Below are positions 33,712-41,717 of a DNA stretch of 64,000 nt, in pieces. The translations under genes were made by a program, and so were the position numbers. Every line of letters starts with the position of its first letter. Positions within the stretch are counted from its first letter, which is position 1. Origin of the DNA: Halobacillus campisalis (lineage in GTDB: Bacteria > Bacillota > Bacilli > Bacillales > Halobacillaceae); contig NZ_JAPVRC010000003.1 of the NCBI RefSeq assembly GCF_030345335.1, forward strand, positions 62,001 to 126,000, read 5' to 3'. The notes under the pieces are model-generated. The model made no database searches, was not told the DNA's origin, and worked only from the letters and a program-made list of their open reading frames with translations.

Positions 33712-34866
33712 TTATTCCTCCAGTCTTTCTATGATCGTGGCATTTGCCATGCCCATCCCCTCGCAGACCGCCTGCAGTCCATATCGGGACTTGGACCGTT
33801 CTAATTCATGAATCAGCGTCGTCAGTAATTTTGTACCTGTGGCACCTAATGGGTGGCCTAAAGCGATAGCACCACCATTCACATTCAATTTTTCAGGGTC
33901 AGCCCCTATCTCTTTCAACCAGCACAAAGGTACTGGAGCAAATGCTTCATTCACTTCATACAAATCGATATCTTCAATGCTCAGTCCGGCTTTTTGTAAT
34001 GCTTTTTGAGTGGCCGGGATCGGACCTGTCAACATAAACGTCGGATCAGAACCTACAACAGAGCGGGAAACGATACGGAATCGAGGCTTAAGACCAAGAT
34101 TTTCTGCTTTCTGCCGGGACATTAATAACACGGCAGAGGCACCATCACTTATTTGGCTGGCATTTCCTGCGGTTATGACCCCTTGTTCTTCGAAAACAGA
34201 CTTTAATTCAGCCAGAGTTTCTACTGTAGAACCTTTCCTTGGTCCTTCATCCACTTTCATCATGATAGGTAAACCTTGTTTGTCTTTTGCCTCAACATGC
34301 ATAATTTCCCTATCAAATCGTTCCTCTGCTATCGCTCTCAACGCTTTTTCATGACTGGCGGCCGCATATTCATCCAAGTCGCTCCTGCTTAATTTCCAAT
34401 GATCTGCCATCTTTTCTGCAGATAGTCCTTGGTTGATGATCTCAAAACGGTCGGTTAGTCTATCGCTATACTTTGTATTCTTCATATTCGAGAACATAGG
34501 AACCCTGGACATACTTTCCACACCGCAAGCAACCACAACATCCATATCACCGCTGGCAATAGCCTGAGACGCAAAGTGAACCGCCTGCTGGCTCGATCCA
34601 CATTGACGATCTATAGTAACGCCTGGCACCTCTTTTGGATATCCTGCGATTAATGACGCAATACGAGCTACATCCCCGGCTTGTTCCCCCACTTGAGAAA
34701 CACAGCCGGCTATAACATCCTCCACTTCCTTCGGGTCAAGGGAAATGCGGTCTACGACTTCCCTCAACACCTTAGCGAGCAGCTCGTCTGGTCTGATTTC
34801 ACTTAAAAGTCCGTTTCTTTTTCCGACAGGTGTTCGGACAGCTTCTACAATGACAACTTCATTCAT
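33712..34866 (-). CDS. Thiolase (acetyl-CoA C-acyltransferase)
   Basis: 384 residues. The nucleophile Cys is in DRQCGSSQQAV (about residue 88), the His is in GGAIALGHPLGATG, and the second Cys is in VCEGMGMAN, a full catalytic triad. It begins VVIVEAVRTPVGKRNG. It cleaves 3-ketoacyl-CoA. The ATG at 34866 has GGAGG 8 nt upstream and is preferred to the one at 34881. No hydratase gene is present in the operon, so that step must come from elsewhere. Confidence 0.9.
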   Translation of the reverse strand: MNEVVIVEAVRTPVGKRNGLLSEIRPDELLAKVLREVVDRISLDPKEVEDVIAGCVSQVGEQAGDVARIASLIAGYPKEVPGVTIDRQCGSSQQAVHFASQAIASGDMDVVVACGVESMSRVPMFSNMKNTKYSDRLTDRFEIINQGLSAEKMADHWKLSRSDLDEYAAASHEKALRAIAEERFDREIMHVEAKDKQGLPIMMKVDEGPRKGSTVETLAELKSVFEEQGVITAGNASQISDGASAVLLMSRQKAENLGLKPRFRIVSRSVVGSDPTFMLTGPIPATQKALQKAGLSIEDIDLYEVNEAFAPVPLCWLKEIGADPEKLNVNGGAIALGHPLGATGTKLLTTLIHELERSKSRYGLQAVCEGMGMANATIIERLEE

Positions 34867-34891
34867 AACATATACCTCCACATAAATTGAC

Positions 34892-36040
34892 TTAATGCAG
34901 TCCCATTTTCTTAGCGATAATGGATTTCATAATTTCATTGGATCCTGCGTAAATAGCAGTTACAGGAGCATCGCGATATCTTCTGGCAATCTCATACTCT
35001 TCCATATATCCATACCCGCCATGCAAGTGCATGCAGGCAGCAGCTACCTTTTTCACAAGTTCGGTGATCCACCATTTAGCCATAGAAACTTCTTTGACTA
35101 CGTCCTCACCATTCATATGGGCTTCAATGGTCCTATCTAAAAAAGTTCGTCCAATTTCCACTTCTGTCTGCAATTCTGCGAGAGTGAACTGGGTGTTTTG
35201 AAACGAAGCGATGGATTGGCCGAATGCTTTTCGCTGTTTCACGTAATCTACAGTTATCTCAAGCATACGTTCACTGGCTGAAATACCCCCGATTGCGACG
35301 ATCAAACGCTCTTGCTGGAGTTGATCCATTAAATAATAGAAACCCTCCCCTGGTTCCCCAAGAAGATTGTCTCTTGGAACTTTTGCGTCCTGAAATACCA
35401 GTTCGGCGGTATCCTGGCTATGTAAGCCTATTTTATTCAGTTGTTTCCCCCGTGAAAATCCACCCGTGTCCCGTTCTACTGCAAGCAGGCTGATTCCCCG
35501 GTAAGGAGGAGAAATTTTCGAGTCGGTTTTACATACAATTACAATCAAGTCAGCGTGGATCCCATTCGTGATGAACGTTTTTTCTCCATTCACTAGATAA
35601 TTATCATCGCTTAATTGGGCACTCGTTCGAATACTAGCCAAATCGGAACCTGCCCCGGGTTCTGTCATAGCAATGGCTGTAATGATGTCGCCGCTCGCGC
35701 ATTTTGCTAGCCACTTATTCTTTTGCGCTTCTGTCCCATAGTGATAAAGGTAAGGGACAACTATATCGTTGTGAAGCCCTATTCCTATCAGTCCTGTACC
35801 TACTTTTTCGAGCTCTTCATTGATGACCACCGAATACCCAAAATCCGCTTCATACCCGCCGTACTTTTCATCCAGCCATGGACATAGAAAGCCCTGCTCC
35901 CCCATCTTCTTCCAAAATGATCTCGGAATCATTTGCTTCTCTTCCCACTCCTGAAAGTAAGGGTACGCTTCTTTTTCTAAAAATCTCTTTATAGAATTCC
36001 TTAAAATATCGTGCTCTTCCTTAAGATAGGATGCCTTCAT
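34892..36040 (-). CDS. Acyl-CoA dehydrogenase
   Basis: 382 residues, FAD-dependent. Signatures are AMTEPGAGSDLASIRTSA, NGEKTFITNG, the catalytic-base region ..HLHGGYGYMEEYEIARRYRDA and IYAGSNEIMKSIIAKKMG. It oxidises acyl-CoA to enoyl-CoA as the first operon step. The frame opens at 36169, but the ATG at 36040 follows GGGAGG and matches the usual family N-terminus. A catabolite-response-like element lies about 100 bp upstream. Confidence 0.9.
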   Translation of the reverse strand: MKASYLKEEHDILRNSIKRFLEKEAYPYFQEWEEKQMIPRSFWKKMGEQGFLCPWLDEKYGGYEADFGYSVVINEELEKVGTGLIGIGLHNDIVVPYLYHYGTEAQKNKWLAKCASGDIITAIAMTEPGAGSDLASIRTSAQLSDDNYLVNGEKTFITNGIHADLIVIVCKTDSKISPPYRGISLLAVERDTGGFSRGKQLNKIGLHSQDTAELVFQDAKVPRDNLLGEPGEGFYYLMDQLQQERLIVAIGGISASERMLEITVDYVKQRKAFGQSIASFQNTQFTLAELQTEVEIGRTFLDRTIEAHMNGEDVVKEVSMAKWWITELVKKVAAACMHLHGGYGYMEEYEIARRYRDAPVTAIYAGSNEIMKSIIAKKMGLH

Positions 36041-36141
36041 AAAATCCTCCCTTGTTTTACAGAAGCCTTCCGAAATATTAATTTTGAAAAATATGTCTCC
36101 TTTACTGTATTCGGTTTTAAATTTGAAAATCCTTCTCACGT

Positions 36142-36155
36142 AGTAAGCGTTTTCA
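36142..36155 (-). promoter_or_regulatory. Candidate cre (CcpA) site upstream of the beta-oxidation operon
   Basis: On the minus strand TGAAAACGCTTACT matches the consensus TGNAANCGNTNNCA at every defined position except the last. It lies about 100 bp before the acyl-CoA dehydrogenase start. Carbon-catabolite repression of fatty-acid degradation is known in B. subtilis. Confidence 0.5.
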
Positions 36156-36166
36156 AATTTTAACAC

Positions 36167-36208
36167 CAAAAAAACACGATCCCTTAGAAATAAGGAACCG
36201 TGCTTTTT
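36167..36208 (-). terminator. Terminator of the HAD hydrolase gene
   Basis: On the minus strand AAGCACGGTTCCTTA pairs with TAAGGGATCGTGTTT (one mismatch), followed by T residues, about 80 bp after the stop at 36288. Confidence 0.8.
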
Positions 36209-36287
36209 GTATAGGAGGAGACTTTAGGTAGGGTGTTACTAATTTATGGTCAGATCCCCACTTATATGCCATCTTTTCATTAAAAAA

Positions 36288-37025
36288 CTATAAAATACGC
36301 TCAATAGCTTCAGCGACTCCATCTTCATCATTTGTAGATGTTACCCATGCAGCCTCATTTTTAACATCTTCCTGAGCATTCCCCATGGCTACGCCTATAC
36401 CTGCTTCTTTGATCATGGCCATATCATTTAAGCTGTCACCTACAGCCATCACGTTTTCCATTTCAATGTCCAATCTTTCACATACTTTAAGGAGAGCAGC
36501 TGCTTTATTCACCCCTGAAGGGTTGACTTCAATATTAGTAGGACTCGAGTTGGAAATCTCCAGCGCCTCATTATTTTGTAATTCATCTAACACCACTTGC
36601 CTTATTTCATCATCTTGTATATCAAAACCGAATTTCAGCCAGTCATACTCGTTGATTTCTTTTTCAAAATTCTCGGAGCTGTTGAATTGCCCCTGCACTG
36701 TCGTCGACCAATAATGGACGTCATGTTCTTCCTTAAGCTCCCATAAACGCTCGACAAGAGCAGCATCGAGTACCGTTTGATCGACAAGCTCGAATTTATC
36801 ATTATAGATCTCTCCCCCATTGATCGTTACAATGTAAGAAGAGCGGCCGAGAGATTCAGCAATCTCCTGGCACCTTTCCAAAGAGCGTCCTGTACTTAGA
36901 ACGACATGGATGCCTTGATCTTTTGCTTTTTTTATAGCCTTATAGTTAGCTTCTGAGACGGTCTCCCCAGAATTCAATAATGTACCGTCCATATCTAGTG
37001 CGATTAATTTAATATCTTTTTTCAT
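36288..37025 (-). CDS. Cof-type HAD phosphatase
   Basis: 245 residues: catalytic ALDMDGTLLNS, motif II STGRSLERC, C2B-type cap, and the C-terminal metal loop MAVGDSLNDMAMIKEAGIGVAMGNA. Cof-type HAD enzymes dephosphorylate small sugar phosphates, FMN or pyridoxal phosphate, and the specific substrate cannot be told. A single-gene unit. Confidence 0.88.
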   Translation of the reverse strand: MKKDIKLIALDMDGTLLNSGETVSEANYKAIKKAKDQGIHVVLSTGRSLERCQEIAESLGRSSYIVTINGGEIYNDKFELVDQTVLDAALVERLWELKEEHDVHYWSTTVQGQFNSSENFEKEINEYDWLKFGFDIQDDEIRQVVLDELQNNEALEISNSSPTNIEVNPSGVNKAAALLKVCERLDIEMENVMAVGDSLNDMAMIKEAGIGVAMGNAQEDVKNEAAWVTSTNDEDGVAEAIERIL

Positions 37026-37237
37026 GGATGTTCACGTCCTCTCTTTTGCTCCCCTTATTCTAATACAAAAGGATGAAATGATACAGGTTTACGGTTTAAC
37101 TTTTTACCTTTTCTACAAAAATCACTCCATTAAATGGACTTTTAAACTACAGGCAGGAGCCAGCAGTCTTCCACTACATAAATTCCCCGTACTGATGTAT
37201 TTACCGATTAAATTTACAAAGTAATCAGATTAAATCA

Positions 37238-37253
37238 ATACATAGCAGGGTAT
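37238..37253 (+). promoter_or_regulatory. CstR-like operator upstream of the DUF302 gene
   Basis: ATACATAGCAGGGTAT. It shares 13 of 16 positions with the site in the cstR promoter (ATACCTACCAGGGTAT) and lies 33 bp before the DUF302 start, next to a TATATT -10-like word. This suggests that the DUF302 gene belongs to the same regulon. Confidence 0.6.
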
Positions 37254-37285
37254 ATTACATATGAATAAAAAATAGGAGGCTAAGA

Positions 37286-37669
37286 ATGTTTGATTACACC
37301 GTTTCCACAAATAAAAACGTCACTGAAGCAGTTGAAAGTTTGGAAGCTAGTTTAAAAGAGCAGCAGTTTGGCGTACTCTGGACATTCGATATTAAAGACA
37401 AACTCCAAGAAAAAGGGCTCGATTTCGAAAAAGAATATAAGGTGTTAGAAGTATGCAACCCAAAAGAAGCACAAAAGGTTTTAAGTGAAAATCAGATGGC
37501 TGGATATTTTTTACCATGTAAAATGGTTGTTTATGACGATGAAGGTACAACTAAAATAGGGATGCCGAGACCCACAGCCCTTATCAGCATGGTAAATGAT
37601 GACACCATCGAATCTCTTGCTGCAGATATCGAAGAACGTCTGATCAGTTGTATGGATAAAAGCGTATAA
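37286..37669 (+). CDS. DUF302 family protein
   Basis: 127 residues matching DUF302: YTVSTNKNVTEAVESLEASLKEQQFGVLWTFD, VLEVCNPKEAQKVL and FLPCKMVVYDD. The two Cys (VLEVCNP and LPCKM) are typical of the domain. DUF302 genes often neighbour sulfur-metabolism genes, and the CstR-like operator upstream supports a link to persulfide stress. Biochemical function unknown. TAGGAGG lies 8 nt before the ATG. Confidence 0.8.
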   Translation: MFDYTVSTNKNVTEAVESLEASLKEQQFGVLWTFDIKDKLQEKGLDFEKEYKVLEVCNPKEAQKVLSENQMAGYFLPCKMVVYDDEGTTKIGMPRPTALISMVNDDTIESLAADIEERLISCMDKSV

Positions 37670-37673
37670 CCTC

Positions 37674-37716
37674 AAAAAAAGAGAAGCTTCCCGTTGAAGG
37701 AATGCTTCTCTTTTTA
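37674..37716. terminator. Bidirectional terminator after the DUF302 gene
   Basis: AAAAAGAGAAGC pairs with GCTTCTCTTTTT. It overlaps the stop of the convergent DUF421 gene. Confidence 0.85.
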
Positions 37717-38433
37717 ATGTTCTATTGGAGGAACAGAAGTATCTTCATTCTTTAATGAGTAAACAAATGTACCGGACGGGGTAAGCGCCCCATAAAATAC
37801 TTCTTTCGCATCGGTAATGTTATTTTTCAATAATTTACTTTTTATCCATTCTTCATTTTTATTCAACCTTTGTAACATAGGGCGTTGCAGTTCTCCATCA
37901 AGAATCACTGGAACATCGTATTCCGCAGCACTTACTATAGCTCCTACGTCTTCTTTCGCTGCCCACTCTTTTGCTCCTTTTAGTTTTACGGATAATCGCC
38001 CGTTCGCTTCTACTATAGCCATTTCTACATCTTGCACGGAGAACACGTTCTTCTCTCGAAGCATCTGCATAATGTTATCAATGGCATAATGGACTTTCTT
38101 CATATTTTTAAAAAGGAATTTACCATCGTATATAACGACCGTAGGTTCAAAGGTGAGCAGTTTACCTAACTTCTTGTTATTCAATTTGATAAATATAATG
38201 AATTGATGCAAAAGAGCGATGACAATCATGGCTACTACGGTGTGAATATGATCGATGTTTGGGTCAGCTATATCCGCTCCTACCACTGAACCTAAAACTA
38301 GTACGACTAAAAAATCAAAAACAGGAAGTTCACCTATTGAACGCTTCCCCATATAAAGACCGACAACTAGCAGTAATGGCAGGATTGTAACAATTCTTCC
38401 TATCACTTTCACACCATCCATTACAATTTCCAT
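37714..38433 (-). CDS. DUF421 membrane protein (YetF-like)
   Basis: 239 residues. Three N-terminal helices contain MGKRSIGELPVFDFLVVLVLGSVVGADI, the DUF421 signature, followed by a cytosolic domain (PTVVIYDGKFLFKNMKKVHYAIDNIMQMLREKN). YetF-type proteins affect spore-membrane or wall properties in B. subtilis; the mechanism is unclear. AGAGGTG precedes the ATG. It is convergent with the DUF302 gene and divergent from cstR. Confidence 0.85.
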   Translation of the reverse strand: MEIVMDGVKVIGRIVTILPLLLVVGLYMGKRSIGELPVFDFLVVLVLGSVVGADIADPNIDHIHTVVAMIVIALLHQFIIFIKLNNKKLGKLLTFEPTVVIYDGKFLFKNMKKVHYAIDNIMQMLREKNVFSVQDVEMAIVEANGRLSVKLKGAKEWAAKEDVGAIVSAAEYDVPVILDGELQRPMLQRLNKNEEWIKSKLLKNNITDAKEVFYGALTPSGTFVYSLKNEDTSVPPIEH

Positions 38434-38480
38434 TTAGCAACACCTCTTTTCTAGCCTTTCCAAAAATAAAATTTTAACCA

Positions 38481-38509
38481 TTGACAATATACCTACCAGG
38501 GTATATTAT
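38481..38509 (+). promoter_or_regulatory. cstR promoter with operator in the spacer
   Basis: TTGACA at 38481 and TATTAT at 38504 are 17 bp apart, a near-consensus sigma-A promoter. The 16-bp site ATACCTACCAGGGTAT occupies 38489-38504, filling the spacer. A repressor bound here would exclude RNA polymerase, which fits autoregulation by CstR. Confidence 0.8.
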
Positions 38510-38567
38510 TGGTCATGTACTATTCATAAATTATTAATTTCAAACTCCAATAAGGGAGGGTCTCGAT

Positions 38568-38825
38568 ATGGAATACAATAACTCTGTAAAAAATAGAGTG
38601 AAGCGTATGGAAGGGCAGCTGCGCGGAGTTTTAAAAATGATGGAAGAAGGTAAAGACTGCAAAGACGTCATTACACAGCTTTCAGCAGCCCGCAGCGGAC
38701 TGGACCGTACGATAGGCGTAGTTGTCAGTTCCAACCTCGTCGAGTGCATTCAGGATGCACGAGATGAAGAATCTAAAGAAGAAACAATCAACGAAGCTGT
38801 GCAATTGTTAGTAAAAAGCAGATAA
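38568..38825 (+). CDS. cstR: CsoR/CstR-family persulfide-sensing repressor
   Basis: 85 residues, all-helical CsoR fold (RVKRMEGQLRGVLKMMEEGKDCKDVITQLSAARSGLDRT). Cys31 and Cys60 are in the positions used by S. aureus CstR, while the copper-ligand His of CsoR is replaced by Asn56 (SSNLVECI). This favours persulfide sensing over copper sensing. B. subtilis YrkD is the positional counterpart. It should repress itself and the following sulfur genes. AAGGGAGGG lies before the ATG. Confidence 0.88.
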   Translation: MEYNNSVKNRVKRMEGQLRGVLKMMEEGKDCKDVITQLSAARSGLDRTIGVVVSSNLVECIQDARDEESKEETINEAVQLLVKSR

Positions 38826-38843
38826 ATTTTTTTATAACAAAAT

Positions 38844-38859
38844 ATACCCATGGGTGTAT
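38844..38859 (+). promoter_or_regulatory. CstR-like operator upstream of the DsrE-like gene
   Basis: ATACCCATGGGTGTAT, a near-perfect palindrome between cstR and the yrkE-like gene, directly before its AGGAGG ribosome site. It may support a second regulated start or a roadblock. Confidence 0.6.
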
Positions 38860-38880
38860 AAGTATATTAGGAGGGTTAAT

Positions 38881-39360
38881 ATGTCAGAAACAAAAAAGAC
38901 AAATATTATTTTATTCAGCGGAGACTACGATAAGGCCATGGCGGCTTACATCATCGCAAATGGAGCAGCGGCTTACGACCATGAGGTAACAGTCTTCCAT
39001 ACTTTCTGGGGGTTAAACGCTCTTCGTAAAGATGGCCATGTGGCAATAAAGAAAAACTTCATGGAGAAAATGTTCGGAAAAATGATGCCTAGAGGGGCCG
39101 ATAAAATGGGTCTTTCTAAAATGAACTATGCCGGTTTTGGCCCTAAAATGATTAAAGACGTTATGAAGAAGCACAACGCTATGCCTTTACCAGAACTAAT
39201 TGATATGGCGCAGGAACAAGAAGTGAATCTTGTGGCTTGTACAATGACTATGGACTTACTAGGACTAAGAAAAGAAGAATTGCTGGAGGAAATCGAATAC
39301 GCAGGGGTTGCTGCTTATTTAGGTAATGCTGAAGACGGTAACGTTAACCTGTTTATTTAA
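38881..39360 (+). CDS. DsrE/DsrF-like sulfurtransferase-associated protein (YrkE-like)
   Basis: 159 residues. A DsrE-like fold begins TNIILFSGDYDKAMAAYIIANGAAAYDHEVTVFHTFWGL, with the conserved Cys in LVACTMTMDLLGL. The fold and length match B. subtilis YrkE. Such proteins accept or relay sulfane sulfur between TusA and rhodanese partners. AGGAGG lies 8 nt before the ATG at 38881; the frame opens earlier at 38854. Second gene of the cst/yrk-like operon. Confidence 0.88.
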   Translation: MSETKKTNIILFSGDYDKAMAAYIIANGAAAYDHEVTVFHTFWGLNALRKDGHVAIKKNFMEKMFGKMMPRGADKMGLSKMNYAGFGPKMIKDVMKKHNAMPLPELIDMAQEQEVNLVACTMTMDLLGLRKEELLEEIEYAGVAAYLGNAEDGNVNLFI

Positions 39361-39375
39361 CAAGGAGGAATTAAC

Positions 39376-39663
39376 ATGAAAACGATGTCTGTAAAAGAAG
39401 TAGAAAAACAGTATGAAGCTCTAAATATTATTGATGTTCGAGAAACGGATGAAGTAGCTGCCGGTAAAATACCTGGTGCCGTAAATATACCACTCGGACT
39501 CATTGAATTCCGCATGAATGAACTTGATAAATCTAAAGATTACGTTATGGTTTGCCGCTCTGGCGGACGCAGTGGTCAAGCTACTCAATTCCTTGAAGAT
39601 CAAGGATTTAATGTAACAAACATGGATGGCGGAATGATGAATTATGAAGGTGAAACTAAATAA
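39376..39663 (+). CDS. Single-domain rhodanese sulfurtransferase
   Basis: 95 residues: IIDVRETDEVAAGKIPGAVNIPLG and the active-site loop VCRSGGRSGQA with the persulfide-forming Cys. It transfers sulfane sulfur to thiols or partner proteins in the cytoplasm. AAGGAGG lies 7 nt before the ATG, 15 nt after the DsrE-like gene. Confidence 0.92.
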   Translation: MKTMSVKEVEKQYEALNIIDVRETDEVAAGKIPGAVNIPLGLIEFRMNELDKSKDYVMVCRSGGRSGQATQFLEDQGFNVTNMDGGMMNYEGETK

Positions 39664-39679
39664 CTGAGGGGGATTAAAT

Positions 39680-40240
39680 ATGAATATTAAAACAGATCAA
39701 ACTCTTGATGCGAAAGGTCTTGCTTGCCCGATGCCTATAGTCAAAGCGAAGAAAGCGATAAAAGAATTAGCGTCTGGCCAAGTGATTAAAATTGAAGCAA
39801 CGGATAAAGGCTCGACAGCCGACATGAAAGCTTGGGCTGACAAGACTGGAAATCAATACCTTGGTACTACGGAAGATCATGATGTTTTGAGCCATTATAT
39901 TCGCAAATCAAGCGATGAAGACACCCAGGAGAAGCAGCATCCGAATGTTGTGGGTAACGAATCAATAGAATCTTTAGATGAAAATGCGGTTATTTTAGAT
40001 GTACGCGAATCCGCAGAGTATGCATTTGGTCATATTCCAGGCGCTATATCTATTCCATTAAGCGATTTAGATGAGCGTATGGGTGAAATCGATGATACGA
40101 AGAATATTTATGTGGTGTGCCGCACAGGCAACCGTAGTGACATGGCAGCTCAGAAGTTAGCAGCTAAAGGTTTTGACCATGTCTACAATGTCGTTCCAGG
40201 TATGAGTGAATGGTCAGGAGAAACTAAAAAATCCAACTAA
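39680..40240 (+). CDS. TusA-rhodanese fusion (YrkF-like)
   Basis: 186 residues. An N-terminal TusA domain (LDAKGLACPMPIVKAKKAIKELASG, Cys about residue 15) is joined by a short linker to a rhodanese domain (VILDVRESAEYAFGHIPGA and the loop VCRTGNRSDMA). Both sulfur-carrying Cys are present. The architecture matches B. subtilis YrkF and part of S. aureus CstA. It would relay sulfur within the operon's protein set. GAGGGGG precedes the ATG. Confidence 0.9.
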   Translation: MNIKTDQTLDAKGLACPMPIVKAKKAIKELASGQVIKIEATDKGSTADMKAWADKTGNQYLGTTEDHDVLSHYIRKSSDEDTQEKQHPNVVGNESIESLDENAVILDVRESAEYAFGHIPGAISIPLSDLDERMGEIDDTKNIYVVCRTGNRSDMAAQKLAAKGFDHVYNVVPGMSEWSGETKKSN

Positions 40241-40257
40241 TTTTTTTAACAAAATTA

Positions 40258-40274
40258 ATACCTTAGGGGGTAAT
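40258..40274 (+). promoter_or_regulatory. Possible fourth CstR-like site, overlapping the ribosome site of the persulfide dioxygenase gene
   Basis: ATACCTTAGGGGGTAAT resembles the operators at 37238, 38489 and 38844 with one extra base in the centre. It overlaps the ribosome-binding sequence, so the resemblance may be partly fortuitous. Confidence 0.35.
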
Positions 40275-40281
40275 TATAGAT

Positions 40282-41409
40282 ATGACTGTTAATCCAATGA
40301 CAGCTCAAGAAGTTACTGAAAAAATCTTAAACAATGATCAACTATTTATTTTGGACGTGCGAAATGAAGATGCCTTTCAAGATTGGAAAATTGAAGGGAA
40401 AGGCATCACATACCTTAATATTCCTTATTTCGACTTATTGGATGGAGTAGAAGAAATTTTAGACCAACTGCCTTCTGATCAAGATATCCTTGTTGTTTGT
40501 GCAAAAGAAGGGTCCTCAATTATGGTTGCTGACATGCTTTCTGAAGAAAAAAGAGATGTTTATTATTTACAAGGTGGAATGAAAGCATGGAGTGAATATC
40601 TTGAACCTGTTAAAGTAGCAGACTTAAATGATGGCGGCGAACTTTATCAATTCGTACGCATCGGGAAAGGCTGCCTCTCCTACATGGTGATCTCTAATGG
40701 CGAAGCAGCTATTATTGATGCGACTCGAATGACGGATGCCTATGTAGCATTTGCTGAAAATAAAGGTGCTAAGGTCGTTCATATATTCGATACTCACCTG
40801 CATGCTGATCACATTTCAGGAGGACGCAAACTTGCTGCACAAACAGGAGCGACGTATTGGCTCCCTCCAAAGGATGCTGCTGAAGTTACATTTGATTACG
40901 CGCCATTAGAAGATCAAGAGATAGTAAAAGTTGGAGACACAAATATTACGATCCATGCTATTTACTCTCCAGGGCACACGATCGGCTCTACTTCATTTGT
41001 CATTGATGAACAGTACCTTCTGTCTGGAGATATACTATTCATCGATTCGATTGGACGTCCAGACTTAGCTGGTAAAGCTGAAGACTGGGTACAGGATTTA
41101 CGAGACACACTTTATACGCGTTATAAAGAGCTCTCTGACGAACTTATTGTCCTGCCTGCACACTTCATGACTATAGATGAATTAAATGACGACGGTACAG
41201 TTTCTGAAAGGCTAGACACCTTATTTAAAAATAATCACGGTCTTAACATTGAGAACGAAGAGGAATTTAGGAAGATGGTGACGGAAAACCTTCCGCCACA
41301 ACCTAATGCTTATCAAGAAATTCGTGAAATGAACATGGGTAAAACCAATCCTTCGGACGAGGATCAGCGAGAGATGGAAATTGGTCCAAACCGATGTGCA
41401 GTAAGATAA
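40282..41409 (+). CDS. Rhodanese-metallo-beta-lactamase persulfide dioxygenase (YrkH-like)
   Basis: 375 residues. The N-terminal rhodanese domain (about 1-115) has the loop VVCAKEGSS. The metallo-beta-lactamase domain that follows has [39 protein letters not shown] and PAHF, the non-haem iron layout of ETHE1/CstB persulfide dioxygenases. S. aureus CstB has the opposite order (lactamase, then rhodanese). B. subtilis YrkH is the nearer match. It oxidises glutathione-, bacillithiol- or coenzyme A-type persulfides, releasing sulfite or thiosulfate. Located mid-operon. Confidence 0.9.
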   Translation: MTVNPMTAQEVTEKILNNDQLFILDVRNEDAFQDWKIEGKGITYLNIPYFDLLDGVEEILDQLPSDQDILVVCAKEGSSIMVADMLSEEKRDVYYLQGGMKAWSEYLEPVKVADLNDGGELYQFVRIGKGCLSYMVISNGEAAIIDATRMTDAYVAFAENKGAKVVHIFDTHLHADHISGGRKLAAQTGATYWLPPKDAAEVTFDYAPLEDQEIVKVGDTNITIHAIYSPGHTIGSTSFVIDEQYLLSGDILFIDSIGRPDLAGKAEDWVQDLRDTLYTRYKELSDELIVLPAHFMTIDELNDDGTVSERLDTLFKNNHGLNIENEEEFRKMVTENLPPQPNAYQEIREMNMGKTNPSDEDQREMEIGPNRCAVR

Positions 41410-41437
41410 AATACTAAAATTACAGGAGGAATTATAA

Positions 41438-41665
41438 ATGAATTCAACAAAAGTATTAGATGCAAAGGGATTAGCTTGTCCAATGCCGATTGTAAAAACA
41501 AAAAAAGAAATGAAAGAACTTGAAACAGGAGACATTTTAGAAATCCACGCAACAGATAAAGGAGCTAAAAGTGACCTTGCCGCATGGGCGAAATCTGGAG
41601 GCCATGAGTTCTTAAAAGACGAGGAAGAAAATGATGTACTGAAATTTTGGATACAAAAAGGGTGA
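41438..41665 (+). CDS. TusA-family sulfur carrier (YrkI-like)
   Basis: 75 residues: LDAKGLACPMPIVKTKKEMKELETG with the carrier Cys in ACPMPIV, then EIHATDKGAKSDLAAWAKSGGHEFL. It is close to the N-terminal half of the 39680 fusion, suggesting duplication. AGGAGG lies 7 nt before the ATG. Confidence 0.93.
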   Translation: MNSTKVLDAKGLACPMPIVKTKKEMKELETGDILEIHATDKGAKSDLAAWAKSGGHEFLKDEEENDVLKFWIQKG

Positions 41666-41671
41666 AAATTT

Positions 41672-41698
41672 AAGGGAGCCTAGGAGGTTCCCTTTTTT
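41672..41698 (+). terminator. Intercistronic hairpin between tusA and the sulfite exporter
   Basis: AAGGGA pairs with TCCCTT, with CCTAGG in the loop and a run of six T after it. It lies 7 bp after the TusA stop and could reduce read-through into the exporter gene. Confidence 0.6.
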
Positions 41699-41717
41699 AA
41701 GGAGTTGACTCAGAATT

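Noticed and set aside
38568-38825. CsoR copper repressor
   Set aside because: The copper-ligand His is Asn56, and the operon encodes persulfide enzymes, not a copper ATPase or chaperone.
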